From an uncultured Clostridia bacterium (GTDB lineage Bacteria > Bacillota > Clostridia > TANB77 > CAG-508), in NCBI GenBank assembly GCA_944392545.1, contig CALXWW010000003.1, positions 1 to 64,000 on the forward strand: a DNA stretch of 64,000 nucleotides. Reading direction: 5' to 3'. The translations under genes were made by a program, and so were the position numbers. The notes below the pieces were generated by a model. It was not told the DNA's origin. It saw nothing but the letters and a program-made list of their open reading frames with translations, and searched no databases. Positions 9,490 through 18,165 of this stretch are shown one piece after another (the first letter of the stretch is position 1; every line of letters begins with the position of its first letter).

Positions 9490-9936
9490 TTAAGTATTTG
9501 CATATGCTTCTGTAGGTCTATAGAAGCAATGATTTCCAATTCTTGTGTGAAATGTACCAGAGCCATTTGATGGAAATGTACTTCCGCAAGTTGGTCTAAA
9601 CGGGTTTAAATACCATAAGCACTCTCCTATTTCGTTTAATTTGTTTCCAGCTAAAGCCCAGTCTGCTATTTCATAATGTATGTCAGTCGGATTCATATTA
9701 TATATGTTTTGTGGATTGTATGCCCCTCCTAGAGTTTCTCTTACACAATCAAATTGTCCTTCTTGAAATATTATATTTCGTATGCTTCCTCCTTGTGATA
9801 CTCTAGCATATTCTCCTTCTGCAGCATTTACTCTATTCATTATCACAGTTGCAATAGCTTTCATTCCATTATCTCCTTCTCCTCCTGCTTCACATTCAAT
9901 AAGCCTTGCAATTAGTTCTCTATCTGAATAGCTCAT
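9490..9936 (-). CDS. cwlJ: Spore cortex-lytic cell wall hydrolase, CwlJ/SleB family
   Basis: Muramidase-type hydrolase (Hydrolase_2 family) that degrades spore cortex peptidoglycan at germination. It is 148 residues with no signal peptide, matching CwlJ rather than secreted SleB. Signature blocks: ELIARLIECEAGGEGDNGM with the catalytic Glu, AIATVIMNRV, FDCV, and LNPFRPTCGSTFP near the end. It is followed by the GerQ-like gene. Its ribosome site GAGGTG is part of the 3' arm of an inverted repeat directly upstream. Expression in the mother cell under SigE/SigK would be expected; I did not resolve a promoter. Confidence 0.9.
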   Translation of the reverse strand: MSYSDRELIARLIECEAGGEGDNGMKAIATVIMNRVNAAEGEYARVSQGGSIRNIIFQEGQFDCVRETLGGAYNPQNIYNMNPTDIHYEIADWALAGNKLNEIGECLWYLNPFRPTCGSTFPSNGSGTFHTRIGNHCFYRPTEAYANT

Positions 9937-9972
9937 AAAAACACCTCATAATATTATATGAGGTGTTTTGGT
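9937..9972 (-). terminator. Hairpin overlapping the cwlJ ribosome binding site
   Basis: AAAACACCTCATA and TATGAGGTGTTTT form a near-perfect 13-bp stem. It follows the upstream lipoprotein gene and ends in a T-run, so it looks like its terminator. The 3' arm carries GAGGTG, the Shine-Dalgarno of cwlJ, with its ATG immediately after the T-run. Confidence 0.75.
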
Positions 9973-10003
9973 ATATGTTATACTTTTATGTTCAAATTAT
10001 GTC

Positions 10004-10372
10004 TTAATGTATATCTGTAAACATGCTATTATAATATGTACTACCTTCATCTTCTCCATTTACCAAAGTAGCTTCCCTTTTAAACGTATCACCATATTTA
10101 CTGTATACTATTTCAATATTATTCCCAGTACTTTTTTCTATTCCCTTTACTCTTATATAAATTTCTTCATCTTCCTTATATTCACTCCAGCTTACATTAT
10201 TCATTACCATATCCATAACTTGTTTATATGTGTACTCCGTTTCTCCACTCCAATTATGAAATTTAGCTTCTTGTAAAGCCTTGATATTTTCTGTAGTGCC
10301 ACAGCCTGTTAATAGTAATAACATTGTTATTGCTAATATTATAGTTACTGTTTTTATCATTCTATTTTTCAT
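10004..10372 (-). CDS. Small lipoprotein of unknown function
   Basis: A 122-residue protein with a lipoprotein signal peptide; the lipobox LLTGC places the lipidated Cys at about residue 24. The mature part (TTENIKALQEAKFHNWSGET...) is about 98 residues, mixed alpha/beta, with no motif I recognise; the layout resembles small DUF-type lipoproteins with a YTYKQVMDMV helix. The start follows AAAGGGGAG. It is 26 bp downstream of the sortase gene, so possibly co-transcribed with it. Confidence 0.75.
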   Translation of the reverse strand: MKNRMIKTVTIILAITMLLLLTGCGTTENIKALQEAKFHNWSGETEYTYKQVMDMVMNNVSWSEYKEDEEIYIRVKGIEKSTGNNIEIVYSKYGDTFKREATLVNGEDEGSTYYNSMFTDIH

Positions 10373-10398
10373 TTTAATCTCCCCTTTACAGACTTATT

Positions 10399-11151
10399 TT
10401 AACTTATTTCCTTTAATACTCCCATCACAACATATCTAGCACCACTATAATCATAAGCACATGTTGATAGGGTTATTATCTTATCATTTTTTTCTATATC
10501 TATTTCACTCATAAAATCTGACTTATTAATTATATCTGCTATTTTTGCTTCATCTATATCACTCAAGTTATAAATATCTGATTCAACTGAAACAGTACAA
10601 CCTGCAAACAATTCAATAATATAGTTTTTTTCTGGTGTAAAATAATATATTATTTTATGATTATTATAATATTCTTGACTCTTATATTCTTGTAATGATC
10701 CAAACATTGTGTTATTTTTCATATTATGACCATATATAATTGTGTTATTATCTTCTAAATTAGATTTATTGCGATAATCCATAAATATACTTCCAGCTGT
10801 ATTATATTCACCATTTATTAATCTATGTAAATAATAATTATTATCATTACTTTGAACAACCGGATAATTTATTGTAGAATCTTTTAGATAAATCCATCCA
10901 ACTATATCCTCATTTTCTTGTTGTAGTATATCAAAGTCTATATTAATTGGTAATTCATATTCACTTTTTTTACTTTCTTCGTCTGCTGTTTTATTATTAT
11001 CAGATACTTTGCTAATAGCCTTTTCAATAAGCTCATTGTTATACTTTTTACTTGTTTTTTCTTCTTTTATATATTTATATATATTATATGCTGATAATAT
11101 AAATATAGCTAAGCAGATAATAAGAAGTATAGATTTAATTGTTCTATTCAT
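10399..11151 (-). CDS. srtB: Class B sortase
   Basis: Membrane-anchored cysteine transpeptidase that cleaves an NPQTN-like sorting signal and attaches proteins to the cell wall. I start at MNRTIKS, preceded by AAAGGAAT; a longer frame to 11193 lacks a site. An N-terminal membrane segment (about residues 5-24) precedes the catalytic domain. The triad is visible: His in IIYGHNM, Cys in ITLSTCAYD, Arg in GARYVVMG. Insertions typical of class B sortases are present. A surface protein with a C-terminal PQTSD signal is encoded just upstream, a plausible substrate. The extracellular face of the membrane is the site of action. Confidence 0.92.
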   Translation of the reverse strand: MNRTIKSILLIICLAIFILSAYNIYKYIKEEKTSKKYNNELIEKAISKVSDNNKTADEESKKSEYELPINIDFDILQQENEDIVGWIYLKDSTINYPVVQSNDNNYYLHRLINGEYNTAGSIFMDYRNKSNLEDNNTIIYGHNMKNNTMFGSLQEYKSQEYYNNHKIIYYFTPEKNYIIELFAGCTVSVESDIYNLSDIDEAKIADIINKSDFMSEIDIEKNDKIITLSTCAYDYSGARYVVMGVLKEIS

Positions 11152-11184
11152 TTTATTCCTTTCAATTTCAGAATATATAATAAA

Positions 11185-11218
11185 ATGTTGCACAATGCTT
11201 AAGTTAATCGTGCAACAT
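11185..11218 (-). terminator. Hairpin after the surface-protein pair
   Basis: ATGTTGCAC and GTGCAACAT form a perfect 9-bp stem with a 16-nt loop. It lies after the stop at 11242 and ahead of srtB, so probably a terminator or attenuator separating srtB from the surface-protein transcript. Confidence 0.65.
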
Positions 11219-11241
11219 AATAATTTATTTGCTTTTTGAAA

Positions 11242-11616
11242 TTAGTTACTTTCTCTTTCTAATACATATTCTCCACCTGTTGTGCCTTCTCCTCCTATTA
11301 ATGTTAGAGTATTGTCAGTTATATTAAATGTATATGTAGCATCATAAATGGCTTCATCTTTAAAATCTATTTTTAATATATTTCCATCTACTGAATATGC
11401 ATATTTGTACTCTGTTTCATTGTCATACATTGCACCTTTGCCTTTTCCATTAAATTCATATTTAACACTTTCGTTATATCTGAATGTTCCTTGCAATTCA
11501 TCTACAGGTTTTAATATGCTAATTGTAGCTATAGCAATTATAGCTACAATTATAATTATTAATAAAATTATTAATATTATTTTGAATGTTTGCTTACTTT
11601 TCTTTTTACGTTGCAT
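11242..11616 (-). CDS. Small membrane-anchored extracellular protein
   Basis: A 124-residue protein with a basic start (QRKKKSKQT), one strong membrane helix (about residues 11-34) and an ~85-residue extracellular domain of short beta strands (GTFRYNESVKYEFNGKGK...TLTLIGGEGTTGGEYVLER). It resembles the small lipocalin-like/DUF5640 domains seen on Clostridial surface proteins, a weak match. Its start lies 40 nt inside the 3' end of the surface-protein gene in a different frame, so translational coupling is likely. Confidence 0.72.
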   Translation of the reverse strand: MQRKKKSKQTFKIILIILLIIIIVAIIAIATISILKPVDELQGTFRYNESVKYEFNGKGKGAMYDNETEYKYAYSVDGNILKIDFKDEAIYDATYTFNITDNTLTLIGGEGTTGGEYVLERESN

Positions 11617-14255
11617 TTTGCAATTGCTACAAAACTAATTCCTGAAATAGCAAGTAAACTTATCCATAATGTCATATTACTATTGTCACTTGTTTGAGGT
11701 TTTGCCTCATCTGTGTTTTCTTTTTCATCCTCTACTGGTTTTACTTCATCTTTTTCGTCATCAATTGTTGGTTCTTCTGGCTCTGGAGTTAATACAGGAA
11801 TAACTTCTCCTTTTTTTACTAATTTATTACAATCAAGACAATATGTATCACCAGTATATCCTTCTGTTTCTGTTGTAGCCTCTTTTGCGTTTTCTGTTTT
11901 TGTATTCTTATGGTTATTCTCATCTAAATCTCCATATTCTACTCCACATACTTCACAAACCGCTTTATTTATACAAGTTGCTTCTCCACCTTTATGTCCT
12001 GTTTTTGATATTGTTGTTCCTGTTTGTATTGTTTTACCACAATCTGTACATACTGTATCTCCAGTATATCCATCTTCTGTACAAGTAGCTTCTTTTGCAT
12101 TTTCTATTTTTGTATTCTTATGGTTGTTTTCATCTAAATCCCCATATTCTACTCCACATACTTCACAAACCGCTTTATTTATACAAGTTGCTTCTCCACC
12201 TTTATGTTCTGTTTTTGATATTGTTGTTCCTGTTTGTATTGTTTTACCGCAATCTTCACATACTGTATCTCCAGTATATCCTTCTTCTTGACAAGTAGCT
12301 TCTTTTGCATTTTCTGTTTTTGTATTCTTATGGTTATTTTCATCTAAATCTCCATATTCTACTCCACATACTTCACAAACCGCTTTATTTATACAAGTTG
12401 CTTCTCCACCTTTATGTTCTGTTTTTGATATTGTTGTTCCTGTTTGTATTGTTTTACCGCAATCTTCACATACTGTATCTCCAGTATATCCTTCTTCTTG
12501 ACAAGTAGCTTCTTTTGCATTTTCTGTTTTTGTATTCTTATGGTTGTTTTCATCTAAATTTCCATATTCTACTCCACATACTTCGCAAGTTGCTTGTTCT
12601 GTACAAGTTGCTTCTCCTCCACTATGTGGTTCTTTTGTCATTATATTTCCACAGCCACACTCTTTCCAATGGTAGTCAGGATCATTAGCCCAATTTTCTC
12701 CATAGCTATGTCCTGGCTCTTTAATTACTAAATCTTCTTCTGTAACTTCGACCTTATTTTCATTAAATAATTTTCCACATACAGAACATTTATAATGTGC
12801 CTTCACTCCATCTTTTATTCCATTTTTGTCGTGTTCTGCTTCAACTTCTGGAATTAATTCTCCATAATTATGGTCTGCTAAAGGGAGTTTAGCATCTGAA
12901 CCTTCTATTACTTTTCCACAGTCGTCACATGTTACATATTCTCCATGTCCTTGTACTAAACATGTTGAATCCACAGCTTTGTGTGTTGTTATATTCAAAT
13001 GCTCACACTCTGTACTAATATTTAATGTTTTAACTAATTTCATTCCATCGGCAGGATCACTTATTAAATACATTCCATCATTGTATGCAAATAATACTTC
13101 ATAAGCTTCTGAATCATAACTGTCAAATCTGTTATGAGTTGTATCAATATATATCCATTCACCGTCTACAAATGCTACTGACCATTCATGAGTTAAGTTT
13201 CTTACTGTAGCTGTTGGAATATTAGCTAAAAATAACATATAGTTTGTAAGCATTGTATAACATTCACAATTTCCAGATAATTCTTCAAATATTGCATAGA
13301 TTGAAGTTGTACTTGCTGATGCACCTATTCTACCACCATCTCTCATATTTTGAATTACCCATAAAGTGATTGCTTTTGCTTTATCTTTTTCTGTAGTACA
13401 ATCTGCTGTAAGTTCATCAACTAAAGCTTTCATTTCTTGATATGTTTCATTTTCAGTAATTTTTTCATTGCAGAATTCTAAAGATTCTTGGCTAGGATTA
13501 CCATAATTACTATGGTTTTGTACTACTCCTAGTATTAGATTTTCTGTTGGTAATAATTCTAAATAACTTTCATTAGAAATTTGTCCTGTATAAGTTTCAT
13601 TTGTTGTTAAATCTGTAAAATTAACGCCGTTGTGTCTTGCATAATAGTATACACCACTATATTTATATCCGTATATTTGCTCAAGTGTACTTGGCAATAC
13701 ATTTCTTTCATCAAAAAGTGCAATGTCAGACTTAACAGTTAATGTTTTTAATGCTGTACAACCATCAAATGCATATTCCCCAATATACATTAATCTTTCT
13801 GACAACTCAATTGATTTTAGTGCAGTACAATTTATAAATGCACCCATTCCTATTTGTACTAAATTTTTAGGCATATTTACAGTTTCTAAATTAGGACATT
13901 CTGCAAATGCTCTTAATCCAATTTCAGTAACTGAATCTGGTAATGTTATTGATTTTAAATTTGTATGTTCCTGGAATGCACGAGCTGAAATGTATGTAAT
14001 TTCTCCATTGAAAACTACATTAGTTACTTGATCTTTATAGTCTATCCAAGGAGATACTGCCTTATCATCTGTATACATATCTCCACTTCCAGAAATAGTT
14101 AGTGTTCCCTCACTATCTAGAGTCCATGTAATATTATCTCCACAATCTCCTTGTGCCACTATGTCAGCTGCTTTTACATAGTAAGAACTTGTAGATGCCA
14201 TTACAAATACTACTATTAAGAATAATACTTGTAATAATTTTGTAGTTTTTTTCAT
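11577..14255 (-). CDS. Cell-wall-anchored surface protein: LRR (BspA type), transglutaminase-like domain, CxxC repeats
   Basis: Secreted 892-residue surface protein. Order: signal peptide (1-30); BspA-type leucine-rich repeats (about 75-180; ALKSIELSERLMYIGEYAF); a transglutaminase-like domain (about 265-390) with Cys in GNCECYTMLTNYM, His in THEWSVAF and Asp in YIDTTHNRF; then about 400 residues of cysteine-rich modules. Of these the last part is a 70-residue unit (TCxxEGYTGDTVCxDCGK... ATCINKAVCEVCGVEYG) repeated three to four times, rich in CxxC pairs. The C-terminus has PQTSD, a hydrophobic helix and a KRK tail: a cell-wall sorting signal of the class B (NPQTN-like) kind. A class B sortase gene lies downstream. 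It is probably an adhesin or an envelope enzyme; the ligand is unknown. Confidence 0.9.
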   Translation of the reverse strand: MKKTTKLLQVLFLIVVFVMASTSSYYVKAADIVAQGDCGDNITWTLDSEGTLTISGSGDMYTDDKAVSPWIDYKDQVTNVVFNGEITYISARAFQEHTNLKSITLPDSVTEIGLRAFAECPNLETVNMPKNLVQIGMGAFINCTALKSIELSERLMYIGEYAFDGCTALKTLTVKSDIALFDERNVLPSTLEQIYGYKYSGVYYYARHNGVNFTDLTTNETYTGQISNESYLELLPTENLILGVVQNHSNYGNPSQESLEFCNEKITENETYQEMKALVDELTADCTTEKDKAKAITLWVIQNMRDGGRIGASASTTSIYAIFEELSGNCECYTMLTNYMLFLANIPTATVRNLTHEWSVAFVDGEWIYIDTTHNRFDSYDSEAYEVLFAYNDGMYLISDPADGMKLVKTLNISTECEHLNITTHKAVDSTCLVQGHGEYVTCDDCGKVIEGSDAKLPLADHNYGELIPEVEAEHDKNGIKDGVKAHYKCSVCGKLFNENKVEVTEEDLVIKEPGHSYGENWANDPDYHWKECGCGNIMTKEPHSGGEATCTEQATCEVCGVEYGNLDENNHKNTKTENAKEATCQEEGYTGDTVCEDCGKTIQTGTTISKTEHKGGEATCINKAVCEVCGVEYGDLDENNHKNTKTENAKEATCQEEGYTGDTVCEDCGKTIQTGTTISKTEHKGGEATCINKAVCEVCGVEYGDLDENNHKNTKIENAKEATCTEDGYTGDTVCTDCGKTIQTGTTISKTGHKGGEATCINKAVCEVCGVEYGDLDENNHKNTKTENAKEATTETEGYTGDTYCLDCNKLVKKGEVIPVLTPEPEEPTIDDEKDEVKPVEDEKENTDEAKPQTSDNSNMTLWISLLAISGISFVAIAKCNVKRKVSKHSK
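11870..12640 (-). repeat. Tandem 210-bp coding repeats in the surface protein gene
   Basis: About 3.7 copies with a period of 210 bp: the landmark TTTTGTATTCTTATGG (plus strand) recurs at about 11903, 12113, 12323 and 12533. The copies are nearly identical at DNA level, so recent expansion or active recombination is likely and copy number may vary between strains. Confidence 0.9.
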
Positions 14256-14416
14256 TATATACCCCTCCTATATTTTACATTAACTATATTGTATATATAG
14301 TTTTTTTCTTATGTTGTAGATTAATTTGTCAAGATGATTTTATCACATTGATTTTTAAATGTAAATATTTGTTAATAAATTTATTATAAATCACGAGTTA
14401 ATTTTAACTTGTAAAA

Positions 14417-16012
14417 TTATTCCTTTTCAAACCTAACTTCTACTGTTAGTTCTTCTCCTGCTTTGCCACTACTATAATCTACAGGATGCTCTTCAAAAAT
14501 TATTTTATATATTCCATCTTCTTTTCTTATTTTAAGTTCTTCTTCTGGTCCACGATCACTTGGGTTTCCTATTTGCTCTATATTTGTTAATTTAATTGTA
14601 TCTCCCTGTATTTCGTAATTTCCTTTTTCTGAAAAAGATAAAGCAATTCCGAAAGTATATGTTCCATCTTCATTAAATACAATATCATTAGAAGAATAAC
14701 TTATTCCTGTTCCATATAGCATACCAACACTATATTCAACACTGTTTGTATCTTTTAAATGCCATGTTCCTACTAAATCTTCCTTTGAAATAACATTATT
14801 GTTTGTTTCGTTTTCTCCTGCTGTTGTTTCTTCTGTATAATTATCAGAACCTTCCTCTATTTCATCATAATAATTGAAAGAATAATCAACTTCTGTTAAT
14901 TCTAAGCTGTCCTTATCAACTATATATGTTTTACTATAGTCAGTTGATATGTCCTGTCCTCCACTAATTTGTACTTGTAATTTATTGTTTGGCAAATTAT
15001 ATATTCTATCTATTCTTTCATAATCTTCTCCTATCGTTTTTATTTCTCCGTTTTCAAAATTATATACTTTTAAATTGTCTGCCATCATAGGATAAGTTCC
15101 TTTAGTTGTTATATAATATAGTTTGTTATTATCAAAAACACATGTAGAAACAGAATAATCATAAGATACATTTTGGTCTAATAACTTATATTCTTTTGTT
15201 TGAATATTATATTCATAAACTTTTGTAAAGTCTTGTCCTCCATTTTCTTCGCCAAATCCGTTTTTTAATACTATGAAACCATTATCTGTTAGTGGCCCTA
15301 AATATAGCCTAACTGATCCTTCTTCGTCCAAGCTTTTAAATTCTTCACGTATTATCTCTGTTGTTTCTTTTGTTTTAATATCATATTTTTCTATAACACC
15401 ACCAATATCTCTAAAAATTTTATTTGTACAAGAATATATATCTGCATTTTCTTTATCTATTTTAAAATAGCCATTATCTCCTAAAGATGCATCTATATTT
15501 CTTAAATTTTTAGTTTTGATATCATAACATGATAATGCTTCTTCCCCTTGATTAAAATATATAATGCCATCATATACATACATTATATTCCATACCCAGT
15601 CAATATCTGAGTTAAGTTTATATACACTTTCTAGACTATAATTTCCATCTCCTTTATTTAAATCAATAGCAAAAAACTCTGTTCCTGATTGTAGATATAA
15701 CTTTCCATAGCTATAGTCCATTGCACCATAATTAGATAAACCATTTTCTGTTTTTGGCTCATCTAATATTTTTACTTCTGTTCCGTCTTGTTTTAAAGCA
15801 ATTATGCTGTTGTTTCCGTCTTTGTCTTTCTTACTTGCAAATGCACATACACCTTCTAGTTCAGGATTCAAACTAACCCCTCCACTATTTTCTGTATCAT
15901 TTACTGTTGCTATGTCGTTATTTGTTTTTTCTTCTCCGCAACCTGTTAAAGTAAATATACAAATAAAGCATAAAAATAAAGCTAATAAAATATTTAAAAT
16001 TTTTCTTTTCAT
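14417..16012 (-). CDS. Large lipoprotein with beta-propeller-like region
   Basis: A 531-residue lipoprotein: signal peptide with lipobox LTGC (Cys about residue 25), then a Ser/Asn-rich linker. About 300 residues of repeated short strands follow (YGAMDYSYGKLYLQ, IMYVYDGIIYFN, NKLYYITTKG), as in DUF5050-type propellers that end in Tyr-Phe-rich blades. A final ~110-residue domain (DLVGTWHLKDTNSVEYSVG... YTFGIALSFSEKGNYEIQGD) looks like a lipocalin-like beta barrel. Function is unknown. The start is preceded by AGGAGAT. Confidence 0.8.
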   Translation of the reverse strand: MKRKILNILLALFLCFICIFTLTGCGEEKTNNDIATVNDTENSGGVSLNPELEGVCAFASKKDKDGNNSIIALKQDGTEVKILDEPKTENGLSNYGAMDYSYGKLYLQSGTEFFAIDLNKGDGNYSLESVYKLNSDIDWVWNIMYVYDGIIYFNQGEEALSCYDIKTKNLRNIDASLGDNGYFKIDKENADIYSCTNKIFRDIGGVIEKYDIKTKETTEIIREEFKSLDEEGSVRLYLGPLTDNGFIVLKNGFGEENGGQDFTKVYEYNIQTKEYKLLDQNVSYDYSVSTCVFDNNKLYYITTKGTYPMMADNLKVYNFENGEIKTIGEDYERIDRIYNLPNNKLQVQISGGQDISTDYSKTYIVDKDSLELTEVDYSFNYYDEIEEGSDNYTEETTAGENETNNNVISKEDLVGTWHLKDTNSVEYSVGMLYGTGISYSSNDIVFNEDGTYTFGIALSFSEKGNYEIQGDTIKLTNIEQIGNPSDRGPEEELKIRKEDGIYKIIFEEHPVDYSSGKAGEELTVEVRFEKE

Positions 16013-16127
16013 ACGAGCATCTCCTCTTATTATTTTACTGAATAGTATTATATATTTAATGTTTATTTATTTCAAGTATTATTTCATTAACTTTATTTTT
16101 ATTATTTTATTAATTTAACTGCTTTAT

Positions 16128-16682
16128 TTATATCTTTACTAAAAATATAGATCCTTTTGGTGTATTATGCATAGCTTTTATACTTCCTTTATGTCTAGTT
16201 ACTATAGTATGTGCTATAGATAGTCCAAGCCCTGTTCCTCCTGTTTTTCTAGTTCTAGCCTTATCTTCTCTATAGAATCTATCAAATATTCTTTTTAGTC
16301 CTTCATCACTTATTCCTATTCCTGCAATAATTGCTGCATATATAACTTTTAATGAGCCACATAAATCAATAGCTACTTGCATTTTATATGGACTATCCAC
16401 TCCAATTCCAGCATCACTTCTCATGGCAAATTTAGATAAAAATTTTGCTAATAAGCTTACTTTCATATCTTTTTTGTATATAATTCTTTTTTGGCATAAT
16501 GATATTATTTTTTCACTTATTGATATAAAATTTCCTTCTTTATATACTGGCTTAACATACATCTCTATAATATCTATATAGTCTTCTCCAATTTGTACAT
16601 AATGAGTTTTTATTGCATACCTATAGTATTTACTCCCCTCTACCTCAATTTCTAATTCTTTACCTTTATTTGCTTCAAGCAT
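16128..16682 (-). CDS. Chimeric ORF: F420-ligase-family N-terminus fused to histidine kinase C-terminus
   Basis: A 184-residue ORF that appears to join two unrelated protein parts. Residues 1 to ~118 ([49 protein letters not shown]) match the first half of the Firmicute coenzyme-F420-0:L-glutamate-ligase-like family. From about residue 120 ([37 protein letters not shown]) it is the ATP-binding C-terminus (G1-F-G2 boxes) of a sensor histidine kinase. The seam is at GIG, a tripeptide normal to both families, as expected for a deletion between two short homologies. Neither half is complete, so it is probably non-functional or only a relic. A misassembly is possible. Confidence 0.7.
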   Translation of the reverse strand: MLEANKGKELEIEVEGSKYYRYAIKTHYVQIGEDYIDIIEMYVKPVYKEGNFISISEKIISLCQKRIIYKKDMKVSLLAKFLSKFAMRSDAGIGVDSPYKMQVAIDLCGSLKVIYAAIIAGIGISDEGLKRIFDRFYREDKARTRKTGGTGLGLSIAHTIVTRHKGSIKAMHNTPKGSIFLVKI

Positions 16683-16764
16683 ATTTATAATTCCTTTCTT
16701 GATATGGTTTTAAGTAAATTTTCATTTGGAATTATAAATAAAGTTACTTAAATAAATCTTAAAA

Positions 16765-16796
16765 GCAAGAAAGCGGAATTTATTCCGCTTTCTTGA
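16765..16796. terminator. Strong hairpin terminator
   Basis: CAAGAAAGCGGAAT and ATTCCGCTTTCTTG form a 14-bp stem with a 3-nt loop, flanked by A-rich and T-rich runs. A second stem (AAAGTAGAATAAC/GGTAGAATAATTAGG type) lies next to it at 16811-16840. Both lie between the 16855 gene and the chimeric ORF. Confidence 0.85.
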
Positions 16797-16854
16797 TTAT
16801 AAAAAATTTAAAGTAGAATAACCTAATTATTCTACCTTAATAATGTAATTATTT

Positions 16855-17340
16855 TTAATATCCTAATTCATCTAGTAAATCTTTTACTGCATCTTTATTA
16901 TTAGAATCTACATTTAAATATACAACTGTGTTGTCTATTCTTGAAACAACTTTGAATTTACCACCAGTTGATAAAGAGTATTTAGAGTAATTCTTCATAC
17001 TTACACTTGTTTCACCTGATGCATTACCTTTTGAAGATTCAAAAATTGATTTGTTGTTATTGTAAAACATTGTAGCATATTCAACATCAGAAAGTTCATA
17101 AAATTCAATTTTGTAAGAATAATCACTTGGTGCTGCTACATAAACTTGTTCAACATAATCATATTGTGAGAATTGGCTAGTTGCATCTGAAACAACAAAT
17201 CCTTTCCCCTCCATCAATGTTTTGAATTCACTAGCTGTCATAGATTCTTTTTCTTTATTTAGAGATGAGAATAGTGCAATTCCACCGATTACTAAAACTA
17301 AAATTATCCCTAAAACAATAAATAAAGTTTTCTTTTTCAT
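16855..17340 (-). CDS. Small membrane-anchored extracellular protein
   Basis: A 161-residue protein starting at MKKKTLF (AAGGAT seven bases upstream; the frame extends to 17364 without a better site). One N-terminal helix (about residues 4-25) anchors an extracellular domain with two similar halves of alpha/beta pattern (TASEFKTLMEGKGFVVSD, then SDVEYATMFYNNNKSIFESS). I do not recognise a family. It is separated from the operon upstream by 66 bp. Confidence 0.7.
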   Translation of the reverse strand: MKKKTLFIVLGIILVLVIGGIALFSSLNKEKESMTASEFKTLMEGKGFVVSDATSQFSQYDYVEQVYVAAPSDYSYKIEFYELSDVEYATMFYNNNKSIFESSKGNASGETSVSMKNYSKYSLSTGGKFKVVSRIDNTVVYLNVDSNNKDAVKDLLDELGY

Positions 17341-17430
17341 AATGATCCTTCTCCTATTATCCATTATAATACAAAAAGAAATTTTTTTCTATAATTTCTG
17401 CAAAAAATTGTAGAAATGTGAGTTCTAGAA

Positions 17431-18165
17431 TTAAATGCTTTGTTCTTTATAGTCAAACTCTTTTATTTCCGAAGAAACTCTATTATAATCTTCTTCATTA
17501 TCAATTTCATCTATGTAATCATCTTTATATGACATTCCATATATATTCATATTATCAGTAATTTCATTTAAAGCATTTTCAGCATATACCTTTACATTTC
17601 CATTTTTAACAAATTCAGCAACTTTATCTTTCCATAATTGTAAATCTTTTTTATCTAATTTATATAACGGCTGAAAAGCATAACAATCATTATCAAATAT
17701 GTTTACTGATACTTCTAATAACTTATTATCTTTAAATCTTCCTTTAAAATCTTTTTCAGGCAATGCTTTTTTTTCATTATAAAGACATACAGATTTATTT
17801 TCATTTTTTAATAACTTAATTACTAAATTCTTATTGAAAACTAAATCCCCGTGTAGTAACAATACATCATCATCTAAATAATCATAAGCATTATTCATTG
17901 ATACAATATAATTAGTATTTTTATAATCATCATTAGCAACAAACTGAAAATTTAAATTCTCAAATTTATTTGCTACTTCATATAATTGTTCTTTAAATGG
18001 TCCGGTTGTAATGATAAAATCTTTTATTCCACAAGCACTAAGTATTCTTATTTGTCTTTCAAATATAGTTTCTTGATTATATAATTTAACCATACATTTT
18101 GGATTATTTTCAGTAAGTCCTGCCATTCTACTTCCTAATCCCGAATTAAATATTATTGCTTTCAT
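17431..18165 (-). CDS. LicC-like nucleotidyltransferase (phospho-alcohol cytidylyltransferase candidate)
   Basis: GT-A fold NTP transferase, 244 residues. The N-terminal signature (FNSGLGSRM, PKCMVKL), the middle ITTGPFKEQL, NTNYIVSMNNAYDYL and LLLHGDLVF with the metal Asp follow LicC/CTP:phosphocholine cytidylyltransferases rather than sugar nucleotidyl transferases. Its probable role is activation of an imported phospho-alcohol as CDP-alcohol for the phosphatidyltransferase of the same operon. Its start overlaps the MFS gene end by four bases (ATGA). Last gene of the operon. The exact substrate (phosphocholine, phosphoethanolamine, aminoethylphosphonate or a sugar phosphate) cannot be read from sequence. 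Confidence 0.75.
   Translation of the reverse strand: MKAIIFNSGLGSRMAGLTENNPKCMVKLYNQETIFERQIRILSACGIKDFIITTGPFKEQLYEVANKFENLNFQFVANDDYKNTNYIVSMNNAYDYLDDDVLLLHGDLVFNKNLVIKLLKNENKSVCLYNEKKALPEKDFKGRFKDNKLLEVSVNIFDNDCYAFQPLYKLDKKDLQLWKDKVAEFVKNGNVKVYAENALNEITDNMNIYGMSYKDDYIDEIDNEEDYNRVSSEIKEFDYKEQSI

Noticed and set aside
11870..12640. Open frames on the plus strand within the 210-bp repeats
   Set aside because: They mirror the coding repeats of the minus-strand surface protein and lack ribosome sites.
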